Assembly: GCA_017416285.1 (NCBI GenBank)
Contig: JAFQCU010000012.1
Location: 1 to 39,689 of the forward strand
Length of the DNA: 39,689 bases
Reading direction: 5' to 3'
From: Clostridia bacterium
GTDB taxonomy: Bacteria > Bacillota > Clostridia > Oscillospirales > Acutalibacteraceae
Part shown: positions 1 to 7,693 of the stretch, piece after piece
Layout of the letters: every line of letters begins with the position of its first letter
Position numbering within the stretch: the stretch's first letter is position 1
Program-made: the position numbers and the translations under genes
Notes under the pieces: generated by a model
What the model was told of the DNA's origin: nothing
The model's input: the letters and a program-made list of their open reading frames with translations, nothing else
The model's database searches: none

Positions 1-1
1 C

Positions 2-571
2 AAGTTTTTTTGGATTCTTTTCGACTGTAACAAAAACAGAGAAATTTTAGATTTTTTACAAGATGGCTTTTGCAGAAACTATATTTCGCCTCAAGACGAT
101 CTGCGTGAGGAATTTTTAGAATTGTGTTATACCTTACATAATGGTGTTCTGACAGATGAAGAAAAAATATATGCTTTTTTTAGAATTTTTGCAATACTCA
201 AGCAAAGCAAAAGTTCTATATCTGCAAAATCTGTATTGTCCCAAGAACTGCACAAAATAATTGATTATATCGATCGCCACATTTATGAAGAAATTACCGT
301 TACCGGTATTGCAAAGGCATTATATATCAGTCAAAGCACTTTAGAGAGAAGATTTAAAGAAGTTCTTGACACAACACCTTTAGAGTATATTAAAAAGAAG
401 AAACTAATGCTTGCCGCAGAACTTCTGCGTGAGGGGAAATCAGTATTAGTCGCCGGAACAAGTGTTGGGTATAATGATAATTCCTATTTTATAGAACTTT
501 TTAAACGCTATTACGGAGTCACGCCCTATCAGTATAAGAAGAATTTTAATAAAAACAATACAGCGAGGTGA
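2..571 (+). CDS. AraC-family transcriptional regulator, 5' end cut by window edge
   Basis: The frame is open from base 2 without a stop, so the gene starts outside the window; the TTG at 122 is an internal leucine codon, not a start. What remains is about 189 residues: the end of a sensor domain (FFWILFDCNK, then a helical stretch) followed by an AraC/XylS DNA-binding domain over the last 100 residues. The two helix-turn-helix units are visible as TGIAKALYISQSTLERRFKE and, after EYIKKKKLMLAAELL, as VAGTSVGYNDNSYFIELFKR, ending in the family signature YYGVTPYQYKK. Such proteins usually control sugar or stress genes, but the ligand cannot be told because the sensor domain is mostly missing. The stop codon lies inside the terminator hairpin that follows. 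Confidence 0.9.
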   Translation, partial: KFFWILFDCNKNREILDFLQDGFCRNYISPQDDLREEFLELCYTLHNGVLTDEEKIYAFFRIFAILKQSKSSISAKSVLSQELHKIIDYIDRHIYEEITVTGIAKALYISQSTLERRFKEVLDTTPLEYIKKKKLMLAAELLREGKSVLVAGTSVGYNDNSYFIELFKRYYGVTPYQYKKNFNKNNTAR

Positions 572-586
572 ATTCACCTCGCTTTT
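563..586 (+). terminator. Intrinsic terminator of the AraC gene
   Basis: Perfect 8-bp stem GCGAGGTG/CACCTCGC with an AATT loop, followed by TTTT. The stem contains the last codon of the AraC gene and its TGA stop. It lies between two convergent genes. Confidence 0.8.
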
Positions 587-598
587 GCCATGTATAAA

Positions 599-1192
599 TT
601 AAAAATCATATTCCGTATCGAAACGGATTTCAGATAGTAATTTTGTTTTTTCTGCATACCGCCAGTCGATTTCTTGAGGCGGGCTTTTTAGCTGGGTGTA
701 TGCCGCCCACATCATTTTTGCAACAATTTGCGGTTTAACCCCACCGCACGAGCCACCAAACATTGGAATTAAAATACTTTCTATATTGTTTTTTCTGGCT
801 TCGATTAAAGTACTTCTCATACATTGGTATATCACCCTTGGGTCTTTAATTAGTTGCGGTGTTTGCATGGTGGGAGTGTGTATAAGATATTGGTCATCTT
901 TATTTGTTTTAATAATAAAGCTTGTTCCCACAGGCTGTTCACCAAAAAAGTTTTTTATGATATGTTCTTGCACTCGGTCTTGCAGCTGATTGCCGTACCA
1001 TTCGGTAATTGCTAAGTCATAACCGCCGTCCATAAGACCAAAAGCATTAGCGGGTGACACCACACACTGAACTTTATTTTTTGTCATAAAGCTTTGAAAG
1101 CTGTCATTTACAAGCACCACGTCTTCTTCTATAAAGCATTCTTTTAAGTATCGAAATTTTTGATAATCACGTTCGATTAAATAAATTTTCAT
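599..1192 (-). CDS. Macro-domain (ADP-ribose-binding-like) protein
   Basis: This 197-residue protein has the two landmarks of a macro domain. One is the asparagine-glycine ligand loop near residues 45-60 (VVSPANAFGLMDGGYDLAI, compare the family NAAN...GGGVDGAI). The other is the second phosphate-binding loop near 143-152 (IPMFGGSCGG, compare PALGTG..GG). Macro domains bind or hydrolyse ADP-ribose and its derivatives; bacterial members can remove ADP-ribose from proteins or process Appr-1''-p. The loop sequences depart from the canonical MacroD type, so catalytic activity is uncertain. ATG start follows AGGAAGAG. It has its own promoter and no co-transcribed partner; no ADP-ribosyltransferase is visible nearby. 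Confidence 0.75.
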   Translation of the reverse strand: MKIYLIERDYQKFRYLKECFIEEDVVLVNDSFQSFMTKNKVQCVVSPANAFGLMDGGYDLAITEWYGNQLQDRVQEHIIKNFFGEQPVGTSFIIKTNKDDQYLIHTPTMQTPQLIKDPRVIYQCMRSTLIEARKNNIESILIPMFGGSCGGVKPQIVAKMMWAAYTQLKSPPQEIDWRYAEKTKLLSEIRFDTEYDF

Positions 1193-1220
1193 TGCAAGCT
1201 CTTCCTTTATTGTTTTTTTA

Positions 1221-1248
1221 ATTATAGCACACTCTTAAAAATAATCAA
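1221..1248 (-). promoter_or_regulatory. Sigma-A-type promoter of the macro-domain gene
   Basis: Minus strand TTGATT (1248-1243), 16-bp spacer, TATAAT (1226-1221), about 30 bp upstream of the ATG. Confidence 0.7.
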
Positions 1249-1299
1249 TAACGCACTTTATGAGGTAGTTTATATCGAATAAATTATCACCATCAATAA

Positions 1300-1328
1300 T
1301 TTACTTTTTAAAATGATTGTGTTATAAT
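1300..1328 (+). promoter_or_regulatory. Sigma-A-type promoter of the fumarase genes
   Basis: TTTACT (1300-1305), 17-bp spacer, TATAAT (1323-1328), 41 bp before the ATG of the alpha subunit. It is divergent from the macro-gene promoter. Confidence 0.7.
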
Positions 1329-1369
1329 GTGTTTTAAAGAAATTCCTGAAACCTTAATCGGAGAAAATT

Positions 1370-2209
1370 ATGCGTGAAATTGATGCCTTAACAATCACAA
1401 ATACTGTGAAAAAGCTTTGCATTGAAGCCAACTGTCACTTAAGCTGTGATATTAAAAATTGTATATCCGCTTGTGCTGAAAATGAACCTTGGCCCACAGC
1501 AAAGGACATTTTAAACCAAATAATTGAAAATTACGAAATAGCTGACCGTGAAAATCTGCCGATTTGTCAGGACACGGGTGTAGCTTGTGTTTTTTTGGAA
1601 ATTGGGCAAGACGTTCATATAAACGGGAATCTAAACGATGCAATAAACGAAGGGGTGCGCCAAGGATATTCTGGAGGTTTTCTGCGCAAAAGCGTTGTGC
1701 GTGACCCGCTAGACCGAGTTAACACAGGCGACAACACCCCCGCTATGATTTATTATGAAATTGTCTCGGGTGATAAGATTAAAATTACGGTAGCGCCCAA
1801 AGGCTTTGGCAGTGAAAATATGAGCGCCATTGCAATGCTTCGCCCGTCTGATGGTATTGCCGGTGTTAAAGATTTTATTTTAAAAACTGTGCGTGAAGCG
1901 GGTCCCAACCCTTGCCCTCCAATCGTTGTGGGTGTGGGAATCGGCGGTACCTTTGACAAGGCGGCATACCTTGCAAAAAAAGCTCTGCTTCGCCCAATCG
2001 ACTTACCAAACGCAACACCCTTTTACGCAGATTTAGAAAAGGAACTGCTTGAAAAAATTAATGCGCTTGGTATTGGTCCACAGGGCTTTGGCGGTCAAAC
2101 CACCGCCTTGGCTGTTAATATTGAGCATTTTCCAACACATATTGCAGGGCTTCCGGTAGCGGTTAATATTAACTGCCACGTAACCCGCCACAAAACGGAG
2201 GTTATTTAA
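1370..2209 (+). CDS. Fumarate hydratase class I (or tartrate dehydratase), alpha subunit
   Basis: This 279-residue protein matches the N-terminal half of class I fumarases, the oxygen-sensitive [4Fe-4S] enzymes that interconvert fumarate and malate. The three cluster cysteines expected of the family are present: C66 in ICQDTG, C182 in GPNPCPP and C269 near the end in INCHVTRH. The conserved GGFLRKSVVRDPL and GGTFDKAAYLAKKALLR blocks are also there. In Clostridia the enzyme is split into two genes, and the beta subunit follows with no gap (TAA at 2207-2209, ATG at 2210), so the two are surely co-translated. Closely related heterodimers use L(+)-tartrate, and sequence alone does not separate them; fumarase is more likely in a fermentative anaerobe making succinate or aspartate-derived fumarate. 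Confidence 0.92.
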   Translation: MREIDALTITNTVKKLCIEANCHLSCDIKNCISACAENEPWPTAKDILNQIIENYEIADRENLPICQDTGVACVFLEIGQDVHINGNLNDAINEGVRQGYSGGFLRKSVVRDPLDRVNTGDNTPAMIYYEIVSGDKIKITVAPKGFGSENMSAIAMLRPSDGIAGVKDFILKTVREAGPNPCPPIVVGVGIGGTFDKAAYLAKKALLRPIDLPNATPFYADLEKELLEKINALGIGPQGFGGQTTALAVNIEHFPTHIAGLPVAVNINCHVTRHKTEVI

Positions 2210-2773
2210 ATGACGATTAAAATACATACTCCGTTGACACGTGAAAAGGTAAAGGAGTTAAAGGTGGGTGACAGCTGTCTGATTACCGGCACGATTTACA
2301 CCGCACGTGACGCTGCACACAAGCGCCTTAAAGAGTTGATTGATAACGATAAACCCCTACCTATTGACATTGAAAACAGCACAATTTATTTTGTTGGCCC
2401 CACCCCCTCAAAGAGCGGACAGGTAATCGGCTCAGCAGGACCCACAACCTCATACAGAATGGATGACTACAGCCCTGATTTAATAAAGCTTGGTCAAACG
2501 GGTATGATTGGCAAGGGCAAACGGAATGGGGCAGTTATAGATGCAATAAAAACCTATGGCGCAGTATATTTTGGCGCTATTGGTGGTTGCGGCGCTTTAC
2601 TTTCAAAATGTATTAAAAAATGTAAGGTTGTGGCTTATCCCGACCTTGGCGCAGAGGCAATTCATAAGCTCGAGGTTGAGGATTTTCCTGTAGTAGTTGT
2701 AATTGACAGTCACGGCAACAACCTTTATGAAATTGGCCCCAAAAATTACTTAACACAAAACAAAGCGGAGTGA
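2210..2773 (+). CDS. Fumarate hydratase class I (or tartrate dehydratase), beta subunit
   Basis: This 187-residue protein corresponds to the C-terminal half of class I fumarases. Family blocks seen are GDSCLITGTIYTARDAAHKR near residues 21-40, VGPTPSKSGQVIGSAGPTTS near 63-82, GQTGMIGKGKR near 96-106 and GAIGGCGALLSKCIK near 121-135. It pairs with the alpha subunit to bind the substrate carboxylates and complete the active site. The gene begins at the base after the alpha stop codon, and the last codons and TGA stop are built into the following terminator stem. Confidence 0.92.
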   Translation: MTIKIHTPLTREKVKELKVGDSCLITGTIYTARDAAHKRLKELIDNDKPLPIDIENSTIYFVGPTPSKSGQVIGSAGPTTSYRMDDYSPDLIKLGQTGMIGKGKRNGAVIDAIKTYGAVYFGAIGGCGALLSKCIKKCKVVAYPDLGAEAIHKLEVEDFPVVVVIDSHGNNLYEIGPKNYLTQNKAE

Positions 2774-2790
2774 TTTACACTCCGCTTTGT
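2761..2790. terminator. Bidirectional terminator shared by fumarase and alkaline phosphatase genes
   Basis: Perfect 12-bp stem CAAAGCGGAGTG (2761-2772) / CACTCCGCTTTG (2778-2789) with a 5-base ATTTA loop. A/T tracts lie on both sides, and the stop codons of the two convergent genes abut or overlap it. Confidence 0.85.
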
Positions 2791-3957
2791 TTATTTCTTT
2801 GAAATGACGTCAAATAAAAACTTTGCAATGTCAGTATTATCAACTGTTTTGCCTTTAAAATATTCACTGCCTTTACCCACTGCAAAAACACGAACGGGAG
2901 TTGCGGTGTGTTCATTAACGGTGAGCAAATCGCTTAAATATTTTGTGTTTTCATCCTTAAGCTTTACGCCACCCGTTTCATGGTCGGAAGTAATAACAAG
3001 TAATGTATCGGGATTTTGCTCCATAAACTTTAGGGCGGCCGCTACCGTGCGGTCAAGCGTTACAACGCTGTTAAGCTTGCCTTGAATATCATTACCGTGA
3101 CCGTATTTATCAGTACCCGAACTTTCAATCATAAGGAAAAATCCCTTATCATTTTTAAGACGATTAAAGGCAACCTCAGCACAATTCGCAAGGTTATATG
3201 TTGGAATTGAAGAATACCCGTCCAAAAAGCCCAAAAACGGTTTTTCGCACTTTTTATCGGTATCAAGCACCTCTTTAAAGCGCTTGAAATCCTTGGCGAC
3301 AAGATATTCATTATCAAAAATTGTGCGTTCTTCCTCACCAAGAACCATAAACACACTGTTATAATCCTTACCCATAAGCACGTCGGGCTTGAATTTTATC
3401 ATAGAATTCACAAGCTCGGCAGTGTTCGAACGGGAAATATTATGTACTGTAAAAGCAGTAGGGGTAGCGCCCGAAATCACTTCATCGGTAATAATACCAA
3501 CCTTTTTGCCTGCGGCACGTGCCAATTCTGCCATGTTTAAAAGGTCGTTGCCATTGGGGTCCTTACCTATATAGCCATTATTTGTCTTAACACCCGTTGC
3601 AAGAGCTGTCCCCGATGCTGCAGAATCGGTAACGTCAGCATTTGCAGAATGTGTTGTTGCAAAACCACAGTTTTTAATTTGGTTTAAAACCAAACCGAAA
3701 TCATAAACGCCTTCTGCGTGTTCCTCAGCCAATGTAATATCGTTCGGTCCCATACCATCACCAATGATTACAATCACGTTTTTAGGTGTTGTGAATTTGC
3801 CGTTAACAATTTCTTTAACCTGTTTTTCTGTAATTTTAATCTCACCTTCGGTATACCAACCCTGTGGTTCGATGGGTTTTTCCTCCTTCTTTTCGCCGCA
3901 AGCCGCAAGAGTGAAAATTAATAATAATGATAAAATAACCGCTAAAAGCTTTTTCAT
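2791..3957 (-). CDS. Alkaline phosphatase family lipoprotein
   Basis: This 388-residue phosphomonoesterase of the alkaline phosphatase superfamily starts with a lipoprotein signal peptide; the lipobox LAAC puts the lipid-modified cysteine at residue 20. Catalytic landmarks of the PhoA family are in order: metal ligand D67 in IIGDGMG, nucleophile S112 in TDSAASGTALATG, the ESSGTDKYGHGND metal-binding segment in the second half, TSDHETGG, and EHTATPV near the C-terminus. It should sit outside the membrane and release phosphate from organic esters. It is shorter than E. coli PhoA, as is common in Firmicutes. The ATG follows TTAAGGAG, it has its own promoter, and it is divergent from the SGNH hydrolase gene. 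No Pho-box was identified, so phosphate control is only a guess. Confidence 0.9.
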   Translation of the reverse strand: MKKLLAVILSLLLIFTLAACGEKKEEKPIEPQGWYTEGEIKITEKQVKEIVNGKFTTPKNVIVIIGDGMGPNDITLAEEHAEGVYDFGLVLNQIKNCGFATTHSANADVTDSAASGTALATGVKTNNGYIGKDPNGNDLLNMAELARAAGKKVGIITDEVISGATPTAFTVHNISRSNTAELVNSMIKFKPDVLMGKDYNSVFMVLGEEERTIFDNEYLVAKDFKRFKEVLDTDKKCEKPFLGFLDGYSSIPTYNLANCAEVAFNRLKNDKGFFLMIESSGTDKYGHGNDIQGKLNSVVTLDRTVAAALKFMEQNPDTLLVITSDHETGGVKLKDENTKYLSDLLTVNEHTATPVRVFAVGKGSEYFKGKTVDNTDIAKFLFDVISKK

Positions 3958-3987
3958 ATTAAAAAACTCCTTAAAATTTATAACTTA

Positions 3988-4016
3988 ATTTTACTTTAAT
4001 ATCATATTCTTGTCAA
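3988..4016 (-). promoter_or_regulatory. Promoter of the alkaline phosphatase gene
   Basis: Minus strand TTGACA (4016-4011), 17-bp spacer, TAAAAT (3993-3988). Its -35 box lies back to back, 15 bp away, with the -35 box of the divergent SGNH hydrolase promoter. Confidence 0.75.
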
Positions 4017-4031
4017 GTAATGGCACAAACA

Positions 4032-4059
4032 TTGACATTTATTTGAAACGAAATATAAT
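4032..4059 (+). promoter_or_regulatory. Promoter of the SGNH hydrolase gene
   Basis: Full consensus TTGACA (4032-4037), 16-bp spacer and TATAAT (4054-4059), 19 bp before the ATG at 4079. Confidence 0.8.
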
Positions 4060-4078
4060 TACTAAAGAGGTGTTTTTT

Positions 4079-4690
4079 ATGTCTTTAGGCAACGTTTTAA
4101 TTTTTGGCGACAGCTATTCAACCTTTGAAGGATATATCCCCAAGGGTTATGCTTGCTATTATATTCCAAGAGAAAAACCCGAAACCAACGTAAGACATGT
4201 GGAAGAAACCTGGTGGCATCAGGTTATAGCCGAAACGGGTTCCACCCTTTTGCTTAACGATAGTTGGTCTGGCTCGACCGTGTGCAACACGGGCTATAGC
4301 GGGGATTGTTCGAAAACTAACTCGTTTCTTTGCCGTTTTAATAGATATAAAGCTGACGGATTTTTCGATAAAAATCAAATTGATACGGTTTTCGTTTTTG
4401 GCGGCACTAACGACAGCTGGGCAAATGCCCCAGTAGGTGAAGTTAAATTTGAAAATATAACCGATGACGATTTATTTTGCGTTTTACCGGCAATGTCATT
4501 ACTTTTAAAGAATATTTGTGACACATTGCCAAAAGCTAAAATTTATTGCCTAATAAACACCGAGTTAAAAACCGTTATCGCTGACGGATATAAGCAAATC
4601 GCCAAGCATTACAGTGTTAAGCCGATTTGTTTTGAAAATATAGACAAAATGAACGGGCATCCAACAATTAAAGGTATGCCGAATGAATAA
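4079..4690 (+). CDS. SGNH/GDSL-type hydrolase, C-terminus apparently clipped
   Basis: This 203-residue esterase-like protein is read from the ATG at 4079, which follows AAAGAGGTG; the longer frame beginning at 4010 would start upstream of the promoter and is not used. Block I is LIFGDSYSTFEG (catalytic Ser in GDSYS), block III is FGGTNDSW, and the catalytic His block is HPTIKGM close to the end. SGNH enzymes remove acyl or acetyl groups from lipids or glycans. Family members normally carry a further helix after the HPTxKGM block; here the protein stops three residues later (PNE). The next bases belong to the 5' end of a different, oppositely oriented gene, so the end seems to be a deletion scar. 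The active-site triad is intact, so it may still fold. Confidence 0.8.
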   Translation: MSLGNVLIFGDSYSTFEGYIPKGYACYYIPREKPETNVRHVEETWWHQVIAETGSTLLLNDSWSGSTVCNTGYSGDCSKTNSFLCRFNRYKADGFFDKNQIDTVFVFGGTNDSWANAPVGEVKFENITDDDLFCVLPAMSLLLKNICDTLPKAKIYCLINTELKTVIADGYKQIAKHYSVKPICFENIDKMNGHPTIKGMPNE

Positions 4691-4766
4691 CCTCAAAGGA
4701 TTGGGTATCCACTACCCAACCGCCTTTTTGACCGAAGCTTTCAGCCTCAATAAAAATTTTATTCAT
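4668..4766 (-). pseudogene. Relic of the 5' end of an FAD-dependent oxidoreductase-like gene
   Basis: On the minus strand an ATG at 4766 opens a 32-codon frame beginning MNKIFIEAES and continuing GGWVVDTQSF, with HSAYL before a TAA. From memory this resembles the first 30 residues of large FAD-dependent oxidoreductases linked to carbohydrate genes, whose N-termini read like FIEAE(S/D)F..GGWV(V/I)D...MGS(A/P)YL. The resemblance should be confirmed by a protein search. The homology ends exactly where the convergent SGNH hydrolase gene begins to lose its own homology (around 4676-4683), consistent with one deletion that fused the two genes tail to tail. It sits downstream of the broken dehydrogenase and may once have been in its operon. 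Confidence 0.5.
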
Positions 4767-4790
4767 AAATATCCCTCATTTGCAAAAGCA

Positions 4791-5495
4791 TTAAAGCGGA
4801 TTAACCTGTTTATCAATACCCCAAACAGTAACATCTTCAACAACTGCACGCTGCGGAAGATTTGCAACATATAATACAGTTTCAGCAATATCTTCAGGTA
4901 AAAGCTTATCCGTAGTCTCCCCTATACCACAAGCCGACTGGAAGCCTGTGCTTGCACTGCTGGGCACAATACAGGTAACACGTACGTTATAGGGCTGCAT
5001 TTCAAGGTACATGCCCTTTGAAAAATTAAGTACACCCGCCTTAGCAGCAGCATAAACAGACCAAGTAGGCCAGCACTGACGTGCACAAACAGAAGAAATA
5101 TTAATCATAGTACCTGTTTTTTGTTCCTTCATCATATCAGCGAAAGCACGGCAGCCATAAATAACACTGTTTAAATTAAGCTTTATTGTGGCATCGATTT
5201 CGTCGGTAGTGAATTCGCTTACTTCCTTAATTGTGATACCGCCGCCCGCATTATTAACAAGAACGTCAAGACGACCGTATTTTTCCTTTATAAGCGCAAC
5301 AATGTTATCCCAATCCTCTACCTTGGTAACGTCCATCGAAACGGCCAAATCACCATTAACTTCAGCTCTTGCAGCCTCTAATTTTTCAAGGTTTCTGGCA
5401 GTCATGATAACAATGTCACCATTATCCTTGAAGGCTTTTGCGGTAGCCTTACCGTAGCCGCTTGATGCGCCTGTAATTAAAACAACCTTTTACAT
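4791..5495 (-). pseudogene. Short-chain dehydrogenase/reductase with a stop at codon 2
   Basis: The full frame spans 235 codons from an ATG at 5495 that follows a good AAGGAG site, but codon 2 is TAA (5492-5490). From codon 3 on it reads as a normal SDR: the nucleotide-binding VVLITGASSGYGKAT, then NNAGGG, ISSV, and the catalytic YAAAK with Tyr148 and Lys152 counted from the ATG. The first usable in-frame ATG downstream is codon 31 (5405); starting there would lose the glycine-rich NAD(P) motif and has no ribosome site. AAA to TAA (Lys to stop) is the simplest change. The rest is undamaged, so the lesion is recent, or a sequencing error, or translation starts in an unusual way. The ATG lies 14 bp past the AraC stop, so both are one transcript. 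Confidence 0.75.
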
Positions 5496-5509
5496 AATTA
5501 ATTTCTCCT

Positions 5510-6334
5510 TTATTCAATTGGTATTCTGATTTCCCACTCAAATCCATCCTTAGACATATCCTTTGGATAAACTTCAACAGTAGGTAATAAATTATTTATT
5601 TTCAGGTTTGCACTTGGCAACCATTCATACAAGATTTCGCTATATTTTTGATTGACAAAATCGTCATCTACCGAATTCAGTTTGAAGCAAGCGTATTTTG
5701 TTCCGGCAATGAGCATATTATCAAAGCCTTCAAGTTCCTTATCCGACCTTTGGCCTATGTTGCACAAAACATTGCTTCCTTTATTTTTGTAAGCGACATA
5801 AATCCGCTCCGAATCAAGCCTCTCATCGGTTTTTTTCTCATAAAAAGCCGACCATACATTTTCACAGCAACAAGTGTCTGTTATGACCGACACACCCGAA
5901 AAACCCGATATATAATAAGCTTCAGATTTTATAATATCGAAAGGTATACTTTCCCGCCCAAAAACACTCATTTCAAAACGGGGCCGTGTAAATAGATTAA
6001 TATCGGTTTTACCCTTAAGATATGCGGTAGGCGGAACACCGTGTTGCTCCCCAAATGCTTTAATAAAAGCCGACTGTGTGGAATAACCGTACTTTTCGCT
6101 TATAGCACGCATGTCCAAATTTTCAGCCTTTAAAATTTCACACGCGGCAAGAGATAAACGTCTGCGGCGTATGTATTCAGAAATCGGGCAACCAACAATG
6201 AAGGCAAATATACGACGAAATTCATATACCGAAAGATTCATTTTAGCCGCCAGCTGATCACAATTTATATCGTTTAAAATATTCTCTTCAATATAATCAA
6301 TAACATCTTCGATTTTGCGAATTCCATTATACAT
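5510..6334 (-). CDS. AraC-family regulator with GyrI-like effector-binding domain
   Basis: This 274-residue protein has the DNA-binding domain first (residues 1-105): two helix-turn-helix units at CDQLAAKMNLSVYEFRRIF and AISEKYGYSTQSAFIKAF, ending HGVPPTAYLKG. A C-terminal half (about 120-274) resembles the GyrI-like small-molecule-binding domain, as in Rob/BmrR-type regulators (PRFEMSVFGRESI at its start, VEVYPKDM and WEIRIPIE at its end). The order HTH first and GyrI second is typical of Rob-type activators that respond to hydrophobic compounds. It precedes the damaged dehydrogenase by 14 bp, so the enzyme was probably its target or partner. A TATAAT element lies about 30 bp upstream of the ATG, without a clear -35 box. 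Confidence 0.88.
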   Translation of the reverse strand: MYNGIRKIEDVIDYIEENILNDINCDQLAAKMNLSVYEFRRIFAFIVGCPISEYIRRRRLSLAACEILKAENLDMRAISEKYGYSTQSAFIKAFGEQHGVPPTAYLKGKTDINLFTRPRFEMSVFGRESIPFDIIKSEAYYISGFSGVSVITDTCCCENVWSAFYEKKTDERLDSERIYVAYKNKGSNVLCNIGQRSDKELEGFDNMLIAGTKYACFKLNSVDDDFVNQKYSEILYEWLPSANLKINNLLPTVEVYPKDMSKDGFEWEIRIPIE

Positions 6335-6414
6335 AAATTCATCACCTTAAATTTATTATACAACATCTTTGTCCTAAATGTTATCTTTTTTTGCACTATA
6401 CGGAAAATTAATAT

Positions 6415-6443
6415 AAAAAGAGCAAGACAGTAACGTCTTGCTC
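6415..6443 (-). terminator. Terminator of the MgtC-family gene
   Basis: Perfect 9-bp stem GAGCAAGAC/GTCTTGCTC with a 6-base loop, followed on the minus strand by TTTTT (6419-6415), just past the MgtC stop codon. Confidence 0.85.
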
Positions 6444-6451
6444 ATAAAATT

Positions 6452-7096
6452 TTAATCTTCATCAACGTAAAGAACGTGGGGAATTTCTAATATTTTTGCG
6501 AATTCAAAATTCATAGTACGGTCAAGCAAAATAATAACGCCTATGTTGTTTGTATTGCCGCTTTTAGCAGAATAAACCTTATAAGGACAAGGCTTGCCGA
6601 TAAGCTCAATAATTTTGCCAATAACCTCGTTGGTTTTGCTCATATCATCAATTTCAACGTAAACCGCTTCGGTACGGCGTTTAGCTCTTTCAAATCTTGC
6701 CAAAAGAACCATTGATAAAAGCATTAAGATACTTACAATAACAGCGCCCAGATAAAAACCATAACCCAAGGCAATACCAACAATACTGGTAGCCCAGATA
6801 CCTGCTGCAGTAGTAAGACCCGAAACAACATTGTTGTTTTTGATAATAATCATACCAACGCCCAAGAAACCTATACCCGAAACAACCTGTGCCGAAATAC
6901 GCATGGCGTCGCCGCCCATTTTGTCAGAAAGAAACATACCCGTCATTGCAGTTAGGGTTGCCCCAAGACAAACAAGAATATGTGTACGCATACCCGCCGC
7001 ACGACCGTGACGTGCACGCTCACTACCGATAATACCGCCGATAATAACTGCTACTAATGACTTAATAACAACCTCAAGAAGTAATTTCCAATCCAA
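6452..7096 (-). CDS. MgtC/SapB family membrane protein
   Basis: This 214-residue protein has about four membrane segments in its first 130 residues, with the MgtC signatures GGIIGSERARHGRAAGMRTHILVCLGAT (residues about 20-47), the GIGFLGVGMII segment, and GLTTAAGIWATS. A soluble C-terminal tail (about 140-214) resembles the small ferredoxin-like domain of longer MgtC proteins. MgtC proteins are linked to survival at low magnesium and to modulation of membrane ATP synthase, but most Firmicute members have no tested role. The start is a TTG at 7096, chosen because GGGAGG lies 7-8 bases upstream and no in-frame ATG fits. The gene is monocistronic, with its own promoter and terminator. I looked for an M-box magnesium riboswitch in the leader and did not recognise one. 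Confidence 0.88.
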   Translation of the reverse strand: MDWKLLLEVVIKSLVAVIIGGIIGSERARHGRAAGMRTHILVCLGATLTAMTGMFLSDKMGGDAMRISAQVVSGIGFLGVGMIIIKNNNVVSGLTTAAGIWATSIVGIALGYGFYLGAVIVSILMLLSMVLLARFERAKRRTEAVYVEIDDMSKTNEVIGKIIELIGKPCPYKVYSAKSGNTNNIGVIILLDRTMNFEFAKILEIPHVLYVDED

Positions 7097-7134
7097 TATA
7101 ATGCCTCCCTTTACAAAATATGAATAATATATCT

Positions 7135-7163
7135 ATTATATGTGCTGCTAACCATAAAGTCAA
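7135..7163 (-). promoter_or_regulatory. Promoter of the MgtC-family gene
   Basis: Minus strand TTGACT (7163-7158), 17-bp spacer, TATAAT (7140-7135), 39 bp upstream of the TTG start. The remaining upstream DNA (7164-7311) is AT-rich and holds a 9-bp AT hairpin (7264-7272 / 7285-7293) but no gene. Confidence 0.75.
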
Positions 7164-7311
7164 CTAAAAGTTTTGTTGGCCAGTGGCAACCATTAAATAA
7201 TATTACTAATAAAAATGTAAGTACTTTCTTATTTATATAATAACACAAATCACACTTTAAAACAAGATAAAAACTGCAGCACGCTTTTATCTTAAATTCT
7301 GCTTCAAATTA

Positions 7312-7344
7312 GAAACAAAAAACGGACGGTGGACCGTCCGTTTT
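7312..7344 (-). terminator. Terminator of the OPT-PqqD operon
   Basis: Inverted repeat AAAACGGACGGT/ACCGTCCGTTTT (7319-7344), followed on the minus strand by TTTTTTGTTT, directly after the PqqD stop codon. Confidence 0.85.
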
Positions 7345-7345
7345 G

Positions 7346-7693
7346 TTATTTCTTAAATTCAATAAAGCCGTAGCTTTGCAAAACCCTGAAATATTTTGCC
7401 AGGCGTTCGTAAAGCGGCTCGGCCCTTTCGCCGAAATGCTCCTTTACAAACACACCTATTTCCGTAATATTTCTTTCGCCGTCAATAAGCGGCCATACAA
7501 AGCTGCCCATTTCATCAAGATGGATATAGCTAATCTTTGGCTTTTTGAGAAGCTTTTGTGCCAAGCGGTTAAACACACCTTTGTTTTCAATTTCAAGGGT
7601 GATTACGCCGTTTTCGTCTGCACTAAAACGTTCAATTTGTCTTATCGGCACAAATTCAAGATAATTTTTACTGTTTTTCTTACTCATTTTCAT
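7346..7693 (-). CDS. PqqD-family (RRE-like) small protein
   Basis: This 115-residue protein shows the PqqD fold pattern of a three-stranded sheet plus three helices: ITLEIENKGVFNRLAQKLL, SYIHLDEMGSFVWPLIDGERNITEIG and VKEHFGERAEPLYERLAKYFRVLQSYGFIEF. The signature LDEMGSFVWPLIDGERNI...I corresponds to the family LNETGAFIWELLDGERTV. PqqD domains bind leader peptides of ribosomally made, modified peptides, but many stand-alone clostridial copies have no known role. The gene overlaps the 3' end of the OPT transporter by 14 bp, so translation should be coupled. No radical SAM enzyme or precursor peptide lies nearby, which points to a role tied to the transporter. ATG at 7693 is preferred; an in-frame ATG at 7687 is possible. 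Confidence 0.8.
   Translation of the reverse strand: MKMSKKNSKNYLEFVPIRQIERFSADENGVITLEIENKGVFNRLAQKLLKKPKISYIHLDEMGSFVWPLIDGERNITEIGVFVKEHFGERAEPLYERLAKYFRVLQSYGFIEFKK

Noticed and set aside
4010-4078. Upstream extension of the SGNH hydrolase
   Set aside because: It would begin upstream of the consensus promoter; the ATG at 4079 has the ribosome site.
4683-4874. 63-codon plus-strand frame
   Set aside because: It lies over the gene relic and the dehydrogenase on the other strand, has no ribosome site and no recognisable domain.
7097-7311. Magnesium riboswitch (M-box) before the MgtC gene
   Set aside because: The promoter lies only 39 bp from the start codon, and no M-box core was seen upstream.
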